From assembly GCA_938074325.1 (NCBI GenBank), contig CALJFZ010000021.1, positions 62,001 through 126,000 on the forward strand: DNA of 64,000 nucleotides. The letters are read 5' to 3'. The stretch's first letter is position 1. Each line of letters starts with the position of its first letter. The notes under the pieces are model-generated. The model worked only from the letters and a program-made list of their open reading frames with translations, made no database searches and was not told the origin of the DNA. Position numbers and translations under genes: made by a program. This DNA comes from an uncultured Flavobacteriales bacterium. GTDB taxonomy: Bacteria > Bacteroidota > Bacteroidia > Flavobacteriales_D > Sanyastnellaceae. Below are positions 16,120 through 24,657 of this stretch, one piece after another.

Positions 16120-17475
16120 CTAGCTAGGTTTCAATACAGATTGGTAGGTGTCGATGGCCCGTTGCCGTGCGGTTTTGTGTTCCACGATAGGCTCAGGATA
16201 GAGGGAGGTGCCATACTCGGGAACCCACTTGCGGACGTAGCGTAAGTCTTTGTCAAATTTGTCCAATTGCGAAGTGGGATTGAAAACCCGGAAATACGGA
16301 GCAGCATCGCATCCGGATCCGGAGGCCCATTGCCACCCGCCAACGTTCGATGCAAGATCAAAATCGAGCAGTTTCGAGGCAAAATACCGCTCGCCCCAAC
16401 GCCAGTCGGTCAATAAATGCTTGCACAGGAAGGAGGCGACCACCATGCGTACTCGGTTGTGCATGAACCCAGTGGCATTGAGTTCGCGCATGCCGGCGTC
16501 TACCAGGGGATACCCCGTTTTTCCCTTGCACCATGCGTCAAAATGCGCTTCGTTGTTTTCCCACGGAATGGCGTCATAGGCCGGACGAAAAGAGCCCTCG
16601 ACGGAATGAGGGAAATGGTAGATGATCATCTGGTAGAAATCCCGCCAAATGAGTTCAGTCGTCCATTTTTCGCTGTGTGCCATGCCTGCACGAAGGGCTT
16701 GTCGAATGCCAATGGTGCCAAACCTCAGGTGCAACGATAGACGGGATGTACCAGGCACAGCTGGAAAGTCACGTTGGTCACCATACGCGCTCAGGACCTT
16801 GCTCACGATCGAACGTTGGGGAATCAATGCATCCAAGTCCTCGGGCGACTCAAACCCCATGGATGCGAGGGTGGGAATTGCGGGGGCCTCGAAGGCGTCT
16901 GGACTGAGCCAACGGGCTTTGGCTGCTTCCTTGTGGGACGGCGCCTCAGCATAATCCCCTGCAGTCAGAGTTTTGCGCCATTTCCGGCTGTATGGGGTAA
17001 AGACAGTATACGGTTTGCCGTCGTCTTTGGTCACCTCGTTTTTTTCCAGGATGACACTGTCCTTGACGCCTTTGAATTCCACTCCATGGCCCGCGAAGAA
17101 CTCCGCCATGCTGCGATCGCGTTCTTGTGCATACGGCTCGTAGTCGCGGCCGACGTGGACGGATTGGAGTTGAATTTCTTCTGCCTTCCAGGCCTCCAGC
17201 CATTGAGCCCAAACATCCTGCGGCTGACCGTATCCAACGAAGAGTTGACCGTTCACTTTTGCAAGGTCAATTTCAAGTTGCTGAAGTTCACGGTGGAGGA
17301 AGGCTACACGGCGATCTGCTTTGTCATCCAGTTTTTCGAGAATGTTGCGGTCGAAAATGAACGCCATGGCCAAGGAGCCAGACGGTTTTGATGCTTCGAT
17401 GGCAGAAAGAAGGGCTCGGTTGTCCTCCAAACGGAGGTCGCGACGGAGCCAGTGGATGTGAAGGGGTGTTCGCAA
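16120..17475 (-). CDS. phrB: Deoxyribodipyrimidine photolyase (CPD class I type)
   Basis: A 451-residue FAD-dependent light-driven repair enzyme. It begins HIHWLRRDLRLEDNRALL; the C-terminal FAD domain shows TELIWRDFYQMI, YPLVDAGMRELNATGFMHNR and GGWQWASGSGCDAAPYFRVF, the hallmarks of class I CPD photolyases. No ATG exists upstream of the conserved start; the only candidate is TTG at 17475, giving eight residues before the first conserved Trp, which is normal. The gene is divergent from the cupredoxin-fasciclin gene, with a 75-bp gap. Confidence 0.92.
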   Translation of the reverse strand: MRTPLHIHWLRRDLRLEDNRALLSAIEASKPSGSLAMAFIFDRNILEKLDDKADRRVAFLHRELQQLEIDLAKVNGQLFVGYGQPQDVWAQWLEAWKAEEIQLQSVHVGRDYEPYAQERDRSMAEFFAGHGVEFKGVKDSVILEKNEVTKDDGKPYTVFTPYSRKWRKTLTAGDYAEAPSHKEAAKARWLSPDAFEAPAIPTLASMGFESPEDLDALIPQRSIVSKVLSAYGDQRDFPAVPGTSRLSLHLRFGTIGIRQALRAGMAHSEKWTTELIWRDFYQMIIYHFPHSVEGSFRPAYDAIPWENNEAHFDAWCKGKTGYPLVDAGMRELNATGFMHNRVRMVVASFLCKHLLTDWRWGERYFASKLLDFDLASNVGGWQWASGSGCDAAPYFRVFNPTSQLDKFDKDLRYVRKWVPEYGTSLYPEPIVEHKTARQRAIDTYQSVLKPS

Positions 17476-17537
17476 AATTTTACGTTGAATTGTGAGGTGC
17501 AGGTGAACCTTTCACACCCGCCGCGGTTCTGTTCTCA

Positions 17538-17545
17538 TAACCTTG
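17538..17545 (+). promoter_or_regulatory. Possible -7 box of the cupredoxin-FAS1 gene
   Basis: TAACCTTG, one change from TAnnTTTG, ends 5 nt before the ATG at 17551. No -33 TTG at the expected distance. Confidence 0.4.
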
Positions 17546-17550
17546 TTGAA

Positions 17551-19863
17551 ATGAAAAAAGTTTTTACTCTCTTTGGGCTGATGGCCCTCTTCTTTGGGAA
17601 CCAGTTGGTTGCCCAGGACAATCCTTGCGGTGTTGAAGGCATCGTAGTTGAAGCGTCGAATTTCCAATATGCGCCCGCTGCCCTCGAAATCGAGGCTGGA
17701 CAGACTGTGGTCTGGGTCAATGTCGGAGGTACACATGATGTGAATGGACTCGCGAGCACGCTCAACGAGGACTGGAACAACCCAGAGACATTCTACATCG
17801 GCACTGCAACTGGTAACATGGACGGTGTTTGCCTCGGCTCCCACACGTTCACAGTTGAAGGAACCTACAACTACGATTGCTCCATTGGATCGCACGCAGC
17901 GAACGGTATGGTGGCGACCATCACGGTCAACCCAGCCCAGATGAGCAATAGCGTGGTGGACATCATTGTTAACAGCGATGACCACACTTTGCTTGAAGCT
18001 GCAGTTGGTGCCGCTGGTTTGGTGGACGCGTTGAGCGGTGAAGGACCCTTCACGGTGTTTGCCCCAACCGATGACGCCATCGTGGCGTTGACAGAGGCGT
18101 TGGAGATCACCGCTGAAGACTTGTTGGCCCTGCCAAACTTGGGTGACATTCTACAGTATCACGTAGTGGGTGCTTCAGCGTACGCCGCTGACCTGTCCGA
18201 CGGCCAAATGATTGAGACCTTGCTCGGTGAAGACGTGACAGTGAGCATCACTGCGGACGGCGTTTTCATCAACAACGCGCAAGTAACCGTTGCTGACGTT
18301 GCTGCAGACAACGGAGTAGTGCACGTCATTGACGCGGTTTTGTTGCCTCCGGCACCACCGACAACGACGGTTGTTGACATCATCGTGAACAGCGAAGACC
18401 ACACCTTGCTCGAGGCAGCAGTAGGTGCAGCAGGCTTGGTGGATGCGTTGAGCGGTGAAGGTCCGTTCACAGTATTCGCTCCTACCGACGCAGCAGTCGT
18501 TGCGTTGACAGAGGCATTGGAAATCACCGCTGAAGACTTGTTGGCGTTGCCCAACCTCGGTGACATTCTCCAGTACCATGTTGTAGGTGCGGAGGCATAC
18601 GCAGCTGATTTGACGGATGGTCAAATGATCGAAACGCTCATTGGAGAAGACGTGACGGTGAGCATCACCGCCGACGGTGTCTTCATCAACAACGCACAAG
18701 TCGTCGTCGCTGACCTCGCGGCCGACAACGGCGTGGTGCACGTCATCGATGCAGTATTGTTGCCCCCAACCCCTGAGACCACGACTGTGGTTGACATCAT
18801 CGTCGGCAGCGAAGACCACACAGTGCTCGAAGCGGCAGTAGGTGCAGCTGGTTTGGTGGATGCGTTGAGCGGTGAAGGACCGTTTACTGTATTCGCTCCG
18901 ACCGACGCAGCGTTCGACGCCTTGATGGAGGCCTTGGAGGTAACAGCAGAGGAATTGTTGGCTTACCCAGGCTTGGCTGATGTGCTTCAGTACCACGTTG
19001 TGGGTGCAGAAGCGTATGCAGCTGATTTGAGCGACGGTCAAATGATCGAAACCTTATTGGGAGAGGACGTCACCGTAAGCATCACCGCTGACGGTGTCTT
19101 CATCAACAATGCCCAAGTTATCGTGGCTGATTTGGCTGCGGACAATGGCGTTGTTCACGTCATCGATGCAGTGTTAGTGCCACCAACCCCTGAGACGACC
19201 ACCGTCGTTGACATCATTGTCAACAGCGAAGACCACACGTTGCTCGAGGCGGCAGTAGTCGCTGCAGGCTTGGTAGATGCGTTGAGCGGTGAAGGTCCGT
19301 TCACAGTATTCGCTCCAACCGACGCGGCAGTGGTTGCGTTGACCGAGGCGTTGGAAATCACAGCGGAAGAATTGTTGGCGTTGCCAAACTTGGGTGACAT
19401 TCTCCAATACCATGTTGTGGGTGCAGAAGCGTATGCAGCGGACTTGAGCGACGGTCAAATGATCGAGACGCTCCAAGGCGGAAACGTTACCGTCAGCATC
19501 ACTGCAGAAGGTGTCTTCATCAACCAAGCGCAGGTAATTGTTGCAGACCTCGCGGCCGACAATGGAGTCGTCCACGTTATCGATGCGGTATTGTTGCCGC
19601 CGACCTCAAACGTTGCCGAATTGGCCTCGTTTGAATTGAACGTTTTCCCGAACCCTGTTGCAGGAGGCGTGTTCAACATGACAGGCAACTGGGAAGCTGG
19701 AGCGAGCATTGAAATTTTTGAGCTCACCGGACGCAAAGTGTTCGAAACCACCACCACCCAAAACACCGTGACTGTTTCCACCGAAGGATGGGCAGCCGGT
19801 ACTTACGCCGTACGTGTTGCCGATGGCATCAGCACAGCGACTAAGATGTTTCTGGTTGATTGA
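17551..19863 (+). CDS. T9SS-exported cupredoxin with four FAS1 (fasciclin) domains
   Basis: A 770-residue secreted modular protein. Residues 1-20 are a signal peptide. About 25-130 is a plastocyanin-like domain with a full type 1 copper set: THDVNG for the first His, then DCSIGSHAANGM giving Cys, His and Met. Four FAS1 domains follow at about 135, 274, 413 and 552, each 139 residues and each with GPFTVFAPTD and ILQYHVVG-type motifs. About 690-770 is a type A T9SS sorting domain (LNVFPNPVAGGVFN to ATKMFLVD). It is therefore an outer-surface or released protein, probably adhesive, with an attached copper or electron-transfer domain. The ATG at 17551 is set by the signal peptide. The FAS1 repeats are close to identical at DNA level. 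Confidence 0.93.
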   Translation: MKKVFTLFGLMALFFGNQLVAQDNPCGVEGIVVEASNFQYAPAALEIEAGQTVVWVNVGGTHDVNGLASTLNEDWNNPETFYIGTATGNMDGVCLGSHTFTVEGTYNYDCSIGSHAANGMVATITVNPAQMSNSVVDIIVNSDDHTLLEAAVGAAGLVDALSGEGPFTVFAPTDDAIVALTEALEITAEDLLALPNLGDILQYHVVGASAYAADLSDGQMIETLLGEDVTVSITADGVFINNAQVTVADVAADNGVVHVIDAVLLPPAPPTTTVVDIIVNSEDHTLLEAAVGAAGLVDALSGEGPFTVFAPTDAAVVALTEALEITAEDLLALPNLGDILQYHVVGAEAYAADLTDGQMIETLIGEDVTVSITADGVFINNAQVVVADLAADNGVVHVIDAVLLPPTPETTTVVDIIVGSEDHTVLEAAVGAAGLVDALSGEGPFTVFAPTDAAFDALMEALEVTAEELLAYPGLADVLQYHVVGAEAYAADLSDGQMIETLLGEDVTVSITADGVFINNAQVIVADLAADNGVVHVIDAVLVPPTPETTTVVDIIVNSEDHTLLEAAVVAAGLVDALSGEGPFTVFAPTDAAVVALTEALEITAEELLALPNLGDILQYHVVGAEAYAADLSDGQMIETLQGGNVTVSITAEGVFINQAQVIVADLAADNGVVHVIDAVLLPPTSNVAELASFELNVFPNPVAGGVFNMTGNWEAGASIEIFELTGRKVFETTTTQNTVTVSTEGWAAGTYAVRVADGISTATKMFLVD
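17953..19607 (+). repeat. Four in-frame tandem repeats of 417 bp (FAS1 units)
   Basis: The equivalent Val-Val-Asp-Ile-Ile codons occur at 17953, 18370, 18787 and 19204, an exact 417-bp period (139 codons). Units 1, 2 and 4 share long near-identical protein stretches; unit 3 differs most in its middle (DALMEALEVTAEELLAYPGL). Constant spacing with mainly synonymous changes points to duplication followed by purifying selection or gene conversion. Confidence 0.95.
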
Positions 19864-19885
19864 TTCTCAGACCGATTGACTGGTG

Positions 19886-19923
19886 GCGGGCTGATCCTCA
19901 GGGGTCAGCCCGCTTTTTTTTTT
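19886..19923 (+). terminator. Intrinsic terminator of the cupredoxin-FAS1 gene
   Basis: A 9-bp GC-rich stem (GCGGGCTGA at 19886-19894 with its complement at 19905-19913) is followed by a run of ten T. The T run overlaps the last bases of the convergent SDR gene. Confidence 0.92.
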
Positions 19924-20830
19924 ACAACAAATCGGTGAGGGCTTGTTCGGCTGTATCGAACTGGAAGGCGAACCCGGCCTCGGTGATCCGCGATGCTCGC
20001 ACCCGTTGGGAGGCAAGTATGATGGAAGCCATTTCACCGTAAATGGCCTTCAGTGCGAATGCGGGTACGTTGGGTGCCCAGAAAGGGCGGTTGCACGCCG
20101 ATGCAATGGCTGCGCTGAGTTGTTGATTGGTGACGGGATGAGGTGCGGCTAAGTTGTAAATGCCTTGGGCAGCAGTCGTTTTCAATGCCCAGAGAAAGGC
20201 CCGCTGAACATCGTGGACGTGCACCCAGGATTGCCATTGGTCTCCGCTGCCGGTGGCCGAACCCAAGCCCAGTTGGAAGAGGGGCAATAGCTTACCCAAC
20301 ATGCCCCCGCTTGGATCGAGAACAAGTCCGATGCGAAAGGAAACGGTGCGCACACCCAATTCAGCAATGCGCTGGACGCCTTCTTCCCAAGCGCGAACGA
20401 CATCGGCCGAAAAATCGGCCCCTTGGGCGCTGGACTCATCTACCCAGTCCGGACCGCTTGGATACACGCCAATCGCGCTGGCGCCAACAACGCATTCGGG
20501 GCGTTCAGAAGCTGGAAGCGCTGCGATGGCCTCGTAGAGGAGTGCGCTGGACTGGACGCGGCTGTTAAGGATGACGCGCTTGTTGGATTCAGACCAACGT
20601 TGCGCCACGGGTGCACCAGCCAGGTGCAGAATGCCGCTGACGTTGTCCAGGGCATGGGAATCCATGGTCTGCCGTGCAGGGTCCCAAACCGCATATTCGA
20701 GCAGGGGGTTGGGGCTGATCTTGGCGGACCGCGTCAGCACGCGGACACGTTGATTTTGGGCCAACAAATCCTGCACAATTCTCTGGCCAATCAGGCCTGT
20801 GCCACCGGTGATGAGGATGGTTTTCTGCAT
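19922..20830 (-). CDS. TIGR01777-type SDR epimerase
   Basis: A 302-residue short-chain dehydrogenase/reductase of the YfcH/SulA-like epimerase group. The NAD(P)-binding motif ITGGTGLIGQRIVQDLL opens the protein; GILHLAGAPVAQRWSESNKRVI and VGASAIGVYPSG are family blocks, and a DUF1731-like end (FWAPNVPAFALKAIYGEMA) closes it. The physiological substrate of the family is not established. It converges on the cupredoxin gene and is divergent from the choice-of-anchor gene at 20894. Confidence 0.9.
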   Translation of the reverse strand: MQKTILITGGTGLIGQRIVQDLLAQNQRVRVLTRSAKISPNPLLEYAVWDPARQTMDSHALDNVSGILHLAGAPVAQRWSESNKRVILNSRVQSSALLYEAIAALPASERPECVVGASAIGVYPSGPDWVDESSAQGADFSADVVRAWEEGVQRIAELGVRTVSFRIGLVLDPSGGMLGKLLPLFQLGLGSATGSGDQWQSWVHVHDVQRAFLWALKTTAAQGIYNLAAPHPVTNQQLSAAIASACNRPFWAPNVPAFALKAIYGEMASIILASQRVRASRITEAGFAFQFDTAEQALTDLL

Positions 20831-20893
20831 GGTTCACAAACAACTCGAGGCGGCATTTTGTTGTACCTTCAAGCAATCTCCACGCGCACAACC

Positions 20894-22747
20894 ATGATTT
20901 TGACCTCTCCCCATTTCTCCGCCCTCCACAAACCGCTCTCCGCCGTTGGAATGGCTTTTCTTCTGGTGTTTTCTGCATGGGGCCAAACTCCTTGTGAAGG
21001 CGGGTTTGCCGACGGTTTTCCATGCGATCGAATGACGCTTTTGTCCTCCATGTCCAATGCGGATTTGATGGGCACAGGGGCAAACGATGTATGGGGGTGG
21101 ACCGACCCTGTTACGGGCGTCGAATACGCGTTGGTCGGTGAGCGGCAAGGGTTGGCGATGGTGGATTTGAGCGATCCGGTGAATCCATTCCTTGCGGCTT
21201 TCATGCCCACGCAAACCTCCCCAAGCACCTGGCGCGATATGAAGGTGTACATGGACCACGTGTACGTCGTGAGTGAGGCCAATGGACACGGCCTGCAGGT
21301 CTTGGACTTGAATCAATTACGTGATTTAACGAGCTTCCCCACGACGTTGGAGCCGACGACGTGGCTCGGGAGTTTTTCCGACGCCCACAACGTGGTCATC
21401 GACGAAGAATCTGGCTTGCTTTACGCGGTGGGGACGAATTTGGCCAGTGGAGGCCTAGTTGTATTTGACCTGACCAATCCTGCTTCTCCGCAATTGGTGG
21501 GGGATTTCAGCGAAGCCGGTTATACCCACGATGCCCAAGGCGTTGTATACCACGGCCCAGACACCGACTTTGTTGGGAAGTCGCTGGTGTTCGGGGCGAA
21601 TGCCAACAAGCTTGCCATCCTCGATGCCACCGATCCCACGGACATCACGACGGTGAGCATCACGAACTACGACTATTCCTATACGCACCAATGTTGGCTG
21701 ACCGAGGACCACAAGTACCTGTTCTTGGGCGACGAGTTGGACGAGCAGAACCAAGGGATCAATACCCGGACGTTGATTTACGACGTACAAGATTTGACCA
21801 ACCCTGTACTGATCGGTGAGCACCTCTCAGATTTGGCCGCCATCGATCACAACCAGTACGTGGTCGGAAACCTTTTGTTCCAAGCCAATTACCGGGCCGG
21901 ATTGCGCATGCTGACCCTTACGGATGTGGCTGCAGGTGAGCTAACCGAAATCGGCTACTTCGACGTGGACCCCACCAGCAATGCGGCGCAGTTTTCCGGA
22001 TCGTGGTCCACCTATCCCTACTTCGAATCGGGTACGGTCGTGGTCACGTCCATAGAAGACGGCATCTACATCGTGCGTCCGAAGTTCATCGACATCGAAG
22101 TGGTGAACCCTTCCTTTTGCCAAGGGGAAGACATGGTGGTGTACATCGAGGTGTTGGACGGCCTCTTGCCGCCCTACGATTTGAGCATTCCCGATCTGCC
22201 TGCAGGAGCAGATCTCGTTGATTTCCAATGGCAAATGGACGCTCCGGGCAGTTTTGTGTGCACCATCACAGGGCTCACGGAATGGACAGGAGAACATTCC
22301 CTCACCGTACAGTTGGATGCTCCGCTCAATCAAGTGACGGAGGCTTTTGAATTTTCGATTGAAGCGGGAACGACCTTCTACGCCGATGCGGATGGCGATG
22401 GATTCGGGAATGCCGAGTCCACTGCGATGGGTTGTACCCAACCGGAAGGGTATGTGACCGACGCCTCGGATTGCAACGATGCCTCTGCTGTAGTGTTCCC
22501 AGGCGCTCCCGGCACCGAGCAGGGGTTGGACAACAACTGCGACGGTTTCATCACCGGGCTGGAGGAGGCTGGATGTCCCGGCGATTTCAATTCGGATGGA
22601 CTTATTTCCGTTGCGGATTTGCTGGTCTTCCTCGGGGAGTTTGGCTGCGAGGAAAATTGCTCCGCTGATTTTGATTTTGACGGGCTGGTCAACATATCCG
22701 ATTTGCTCGGATTCCTCTCCATTTTCGGAGAAGACTGCCCAAATTGA
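20894..22747 (+). CDS. Exported choice-of-anchor B protein with MopE-like and dockerin-like ends
   Basis: A 617-residue exported protein. After the signal peptide (ending near AWGQTPC) comes a beta-propeller-like region of about 370 residues with LVGERQGLAMVDLSDPVNP, DAHNVVIDEESGLLYAVGT and HQCWLTEDHKYLFLGDE, matching the choice-of-anchor B family. A central Ig-like part follows. Near the C-terminus is a MopE-type motif (YADADGDGFGN, then DCNDAS, PGAPG and DNNCDG) and two EF-hand-like repeats (DFNSDGLISVADLLVFLGEF and DFDFDGLVNISDLLGFLSIF) that resemble dockerin type I. The ATG at 20894 is set by the signal peptide; the open frame runs 157 codons farther upstream antisense to the SDR gene. 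Function unknown; a calcium-binding cell-surface protein is the best guess. Confidence 0.85.
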   Translation: MILTSPHFSALHKPLSAVGMAFLLVFSAWGQTPCEGGFADGFPCDRMTLLSSMSNADLMGTGANDVWGWTDPVTGVEYALVGERQGLAMVDLSDPVNPFLAAFMPTQTSPSTWRDMKVYMDHVYVVSEANGHGLQVLDLNQLRDLTSFPTTLEPTTWLGSFSDAHNVVIDEESGLLYAVGTNLASGGLVVFDLTNPASPQLVGDFSEAGYTHDAQGVVYHGPDTDFVGKSLVFGANANKLAILDATDPTDITTVSITNYDYSYTHQCWLTEDHKYLFLGDELDEQNQGINTRTLIYDVQDLTNPVLIGEHLSDLAAIDHNQYVVGNLLFQANYRAGLRMLTLTDVAAGELTEIGYFDVDPTSNAAQFSGSWSTYPYFESGTVVVTSIEDGIYIVRPKFIDIEVVNPSFCQGEDMVVYIEVLDGLLPPYDLSIPDLPAGADLVDFQWQMDAPGSFVCTITGLTEWTGEHSLTVQLDAPLNQVTEAFEFSIEAGTTFYADADGDGFGNAESTAMGCTQPEGYVTDASDCNDASAVVFPGAPGTEQGLDNNCDGFITGLEEAGCPGDFNSDGLISVADLLVFLGEFGCEENCSADFDFDGLVNISDLLGFLSIFGEDCPN

Positions 22748-22752
22748 CGCAG

Positions 22753-24651
22753 CTAGTTGACTTGTTCGGTCTGCTGCTCCACCATGCGCGCGTACAACCC
22801 ATCGGATTGAGCCAACTCGGCTGGTGTCCCTGATTCAACGACGCGTCCCTCGTCCAAGACCACCACGTGGTCGGCCCCGCGGATGCTGCTGATTCGGTGG
22901 GAAATAAGCAAGACGGCCGCTTCGTTTCCGCGGTCGCGAATGGACTTCAGGATGATTTCTTCGGTCTCGGTATCCACAGCAGAAAGGCAATCATCCAGGA
23001 TCAAAAGCTGCGGGCGACGGATGAAGGCGCGGGCGATGGAAATGCGCTGTTTCTGTCCACCACTCAAGTTTACCCCGCGTTCACCGAGCAGCGTTTCATA
23101 CCCCTGCTCAAACCCTTCAATGTTGTGCGCTACGTGCGCCTCTTTAGCGGCGGCTTCGACCTGTTCGGCAGGCGCTTCACCGGCTTTCATGCCAAAGGCA
23201 ATGTTGGAGGCGATGGTGTCGGAAAACAGGAATACATCCTGTGGCACGTAGCCGGTCAATTGCCGGAAGGCATCAAGGTCCCATGCAGTGAGTGCCTTCC
23301 CATTGACAGTGACACGCCCGCTTGAAGGGTCAAAAATGCGCATGGCCAATTGCGCAATGGTCGACTTTCCGCTGGCGGTTCGCCCTGTGATGGCAACCAC
23401 CTGACCTGGACGAACGGTGAAACTGACATCCTGCAATGCTGTGATGCCCGTCTCGGGATAGGTAAAGCTAACTTTTTCGAAGGCCAAGGACTCCAATTGG
23501 CCTTCTTCCACTGCGCCGGTTTCGGATTGGATCGTCGGTTCGGCTTCCATGAAGTCGTTGATCCGTTTCATCGATGCCTCCGCCTTTTGGACAAGAGAGG
23601 TTACCCAACCGACAGAAGCAAATGGCCACGTGAGGAGGTTCACGTAGAACACAAATTGAAAAATGTGGCCGATCTCCAATTCACCTGCGATGACGCGTTG
23701 GCCTCCAACGTATATGGTCAAAATGGTACTCAATCCCACCAACAAAACGATGATGGGCATGAACAGCGCTTCGGTTTTGACGAGGTCCAATGCACTGGAT
23801 TTGTAGGCATCGGCCTCGTTGGAGAAGCGGGATGCGGCATCGGTTTCCCGCTGAAAGGACTTGAGCACGCGAATGCCGGCGATGTGCTGTTGGACGAACG
23901 TGCTCAGCCTGCTCTGCAGTCGCTGCACCGCCTCGCTTTGGCGGTTGATCCGAGAGCTGACAAAATAGATGCCGACAGACATCAAGGGCAGCGGAAGCAG
24001 TGCGTAGAGGGTCAATTGCCAATCGATGTACACCATCACGCTCACCACTAGTACGATGAGCATGATAAGGTTCAAAGTGTACATGATGGCCGGACCGAGG
24101 TACATGCGCACCTTGCTCACGTCTTCGCTGATCCGGTTCATCAAATCGCCTGTGTCGTGTTCCTTATAGAATGTGGCATCCAAGCGTTGGTACTGATCGA
24201 AAATGGTCCCCTTCAAATCGAATTCAATGCGCCGTGACATGACGATGATGGTCTGCCGCGTGAAGAACAAGAAAATGCCCTTGAAGAGGTAAGCCAACAA
24301 AAACAATCCCGCCTGCCACAAGGCCAGTCGCTTCATCCAGTCCAAGGCGTCTTGCCGATCTCGGAAGGCCGTTACCCAATTGCCCCCTGCATCGAGCGCT
24401 TCGCGGAGGTATTGCAGGGTTCGTGGAAAGGGTGGAGGCACTGCGTCCTGGAACACGGTGGCTTCGGATTGGCCCTCGCGCAGTGGCGCTAAGAAGGCCT
24501 CGTCAACAGCCTTCATGGCATTGACCCCCTCACCAATCAAGCTCGGGGCATACACGGCAAAGACGTTGGTGAAGAGGATGAAAACCATTCCCCCGAAAAG
24601 CAGAAGGGGGTACCGCGCGATGTAGGTGTTCAGTTTCCAGAGTTCACGCAT
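22753..24651 (-). CDS. ABC exporter, fused permease and ATPase (MsbA/MdlA-like)
   Basis: A 632-residue half-transporter that would work as a dimer. Six transmembrane helices lie within residues 1-345, then a nucleotide-binding domain with Walker A GRTASGKST (about 424), Q-loop YVPQDVF, signature LSGGQKQR (about 529) and Walker B LLILDDCLSAVD. The residue after the Walker B Asp is Asp instead of Glu, as in MdlA-type exporters, so catalysis may be asymmetric in a heterodimer or slower. A 70-residue insert follows the first helix. It lies 6 bp downstream of the TonB receptor gene. Substrate (lipid, peptide or drug) is not evident. Confidence 0.9.
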   Translation of the reverse strand: MRELWKLNTYIARYPLLLFGGMVFILFTNVFAVYAPSLIGEGVNAMKAVDEAFLAPLREGQSEATVFQDAVPPPFPRTLQYLREALDAGGNWVTAFRDRQDALDWMKRLALWQAGLFLLAYLFKGIFLFFTRQTIIVMSRRIEFDLKGTIFDQYQRLDATFYKEHDTGDLMNRISEDVSKVRMYLGPAIMYTLNLIMLIVLVVSVMVYIDWQLTLYALLPLPLMSVGIYFVSSRINRQSEAVQRLQSRLSTFVQQHIAGIRVLKSFQRETDAASRFSNEADAYKSSALDLVKTEALFMPIIVLLVGLSTILTIYVGGQRVIAGELEIGHIFQFVFYVNLLTWPFASVGWVTSLVQKAEASMKRINDFMEAEPTIQSETGAVEEGQLESLAFEKVSFTYPETGITALQDVSFTVRPGQVVAITGRTASGKSTIAQLAMRIFDPSSGRVTVNGKALTAWDLDAFRQLTGYVPQDVFLFSDTIASNIAFGMKAGEAPAEQVEAAAKEAHVAHNIEGFEQGYETLLGERGVNLSGGQKQRISIARAFIRRPQLLILDDCLSAVDTETEEIILKSIRDRGNEAAVLLISHRISSIRGADHVVVLDEGRVVESGTPAELAQSDGLYARMVEQQTEQVN

Positions 24652-24657
24652 GCCGCA

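Noticed and set aside
18175-19041. Long open frames on the minus strand across the FAS1 repeats
   Set aside because: They repeat with the same 417-bp period and mirror the coding strand's codon bias; they have no start context and no recognisable protein features.
20423-20893. 157-codon upstream extension of the choice-of-anchor B gene
   Set aside because: It lies antisense to the SDR gene and would put the signal peptide in the middle of the protein; the ATG at 20894 is right in front of the signal peptide.
22988-23010. Asp after Walker B in the ABC exporter as evidence for a dead ATPase
   Set aside because: Asp at this place is normal in MdlA-type half-exporters, so inactivity is not implied.
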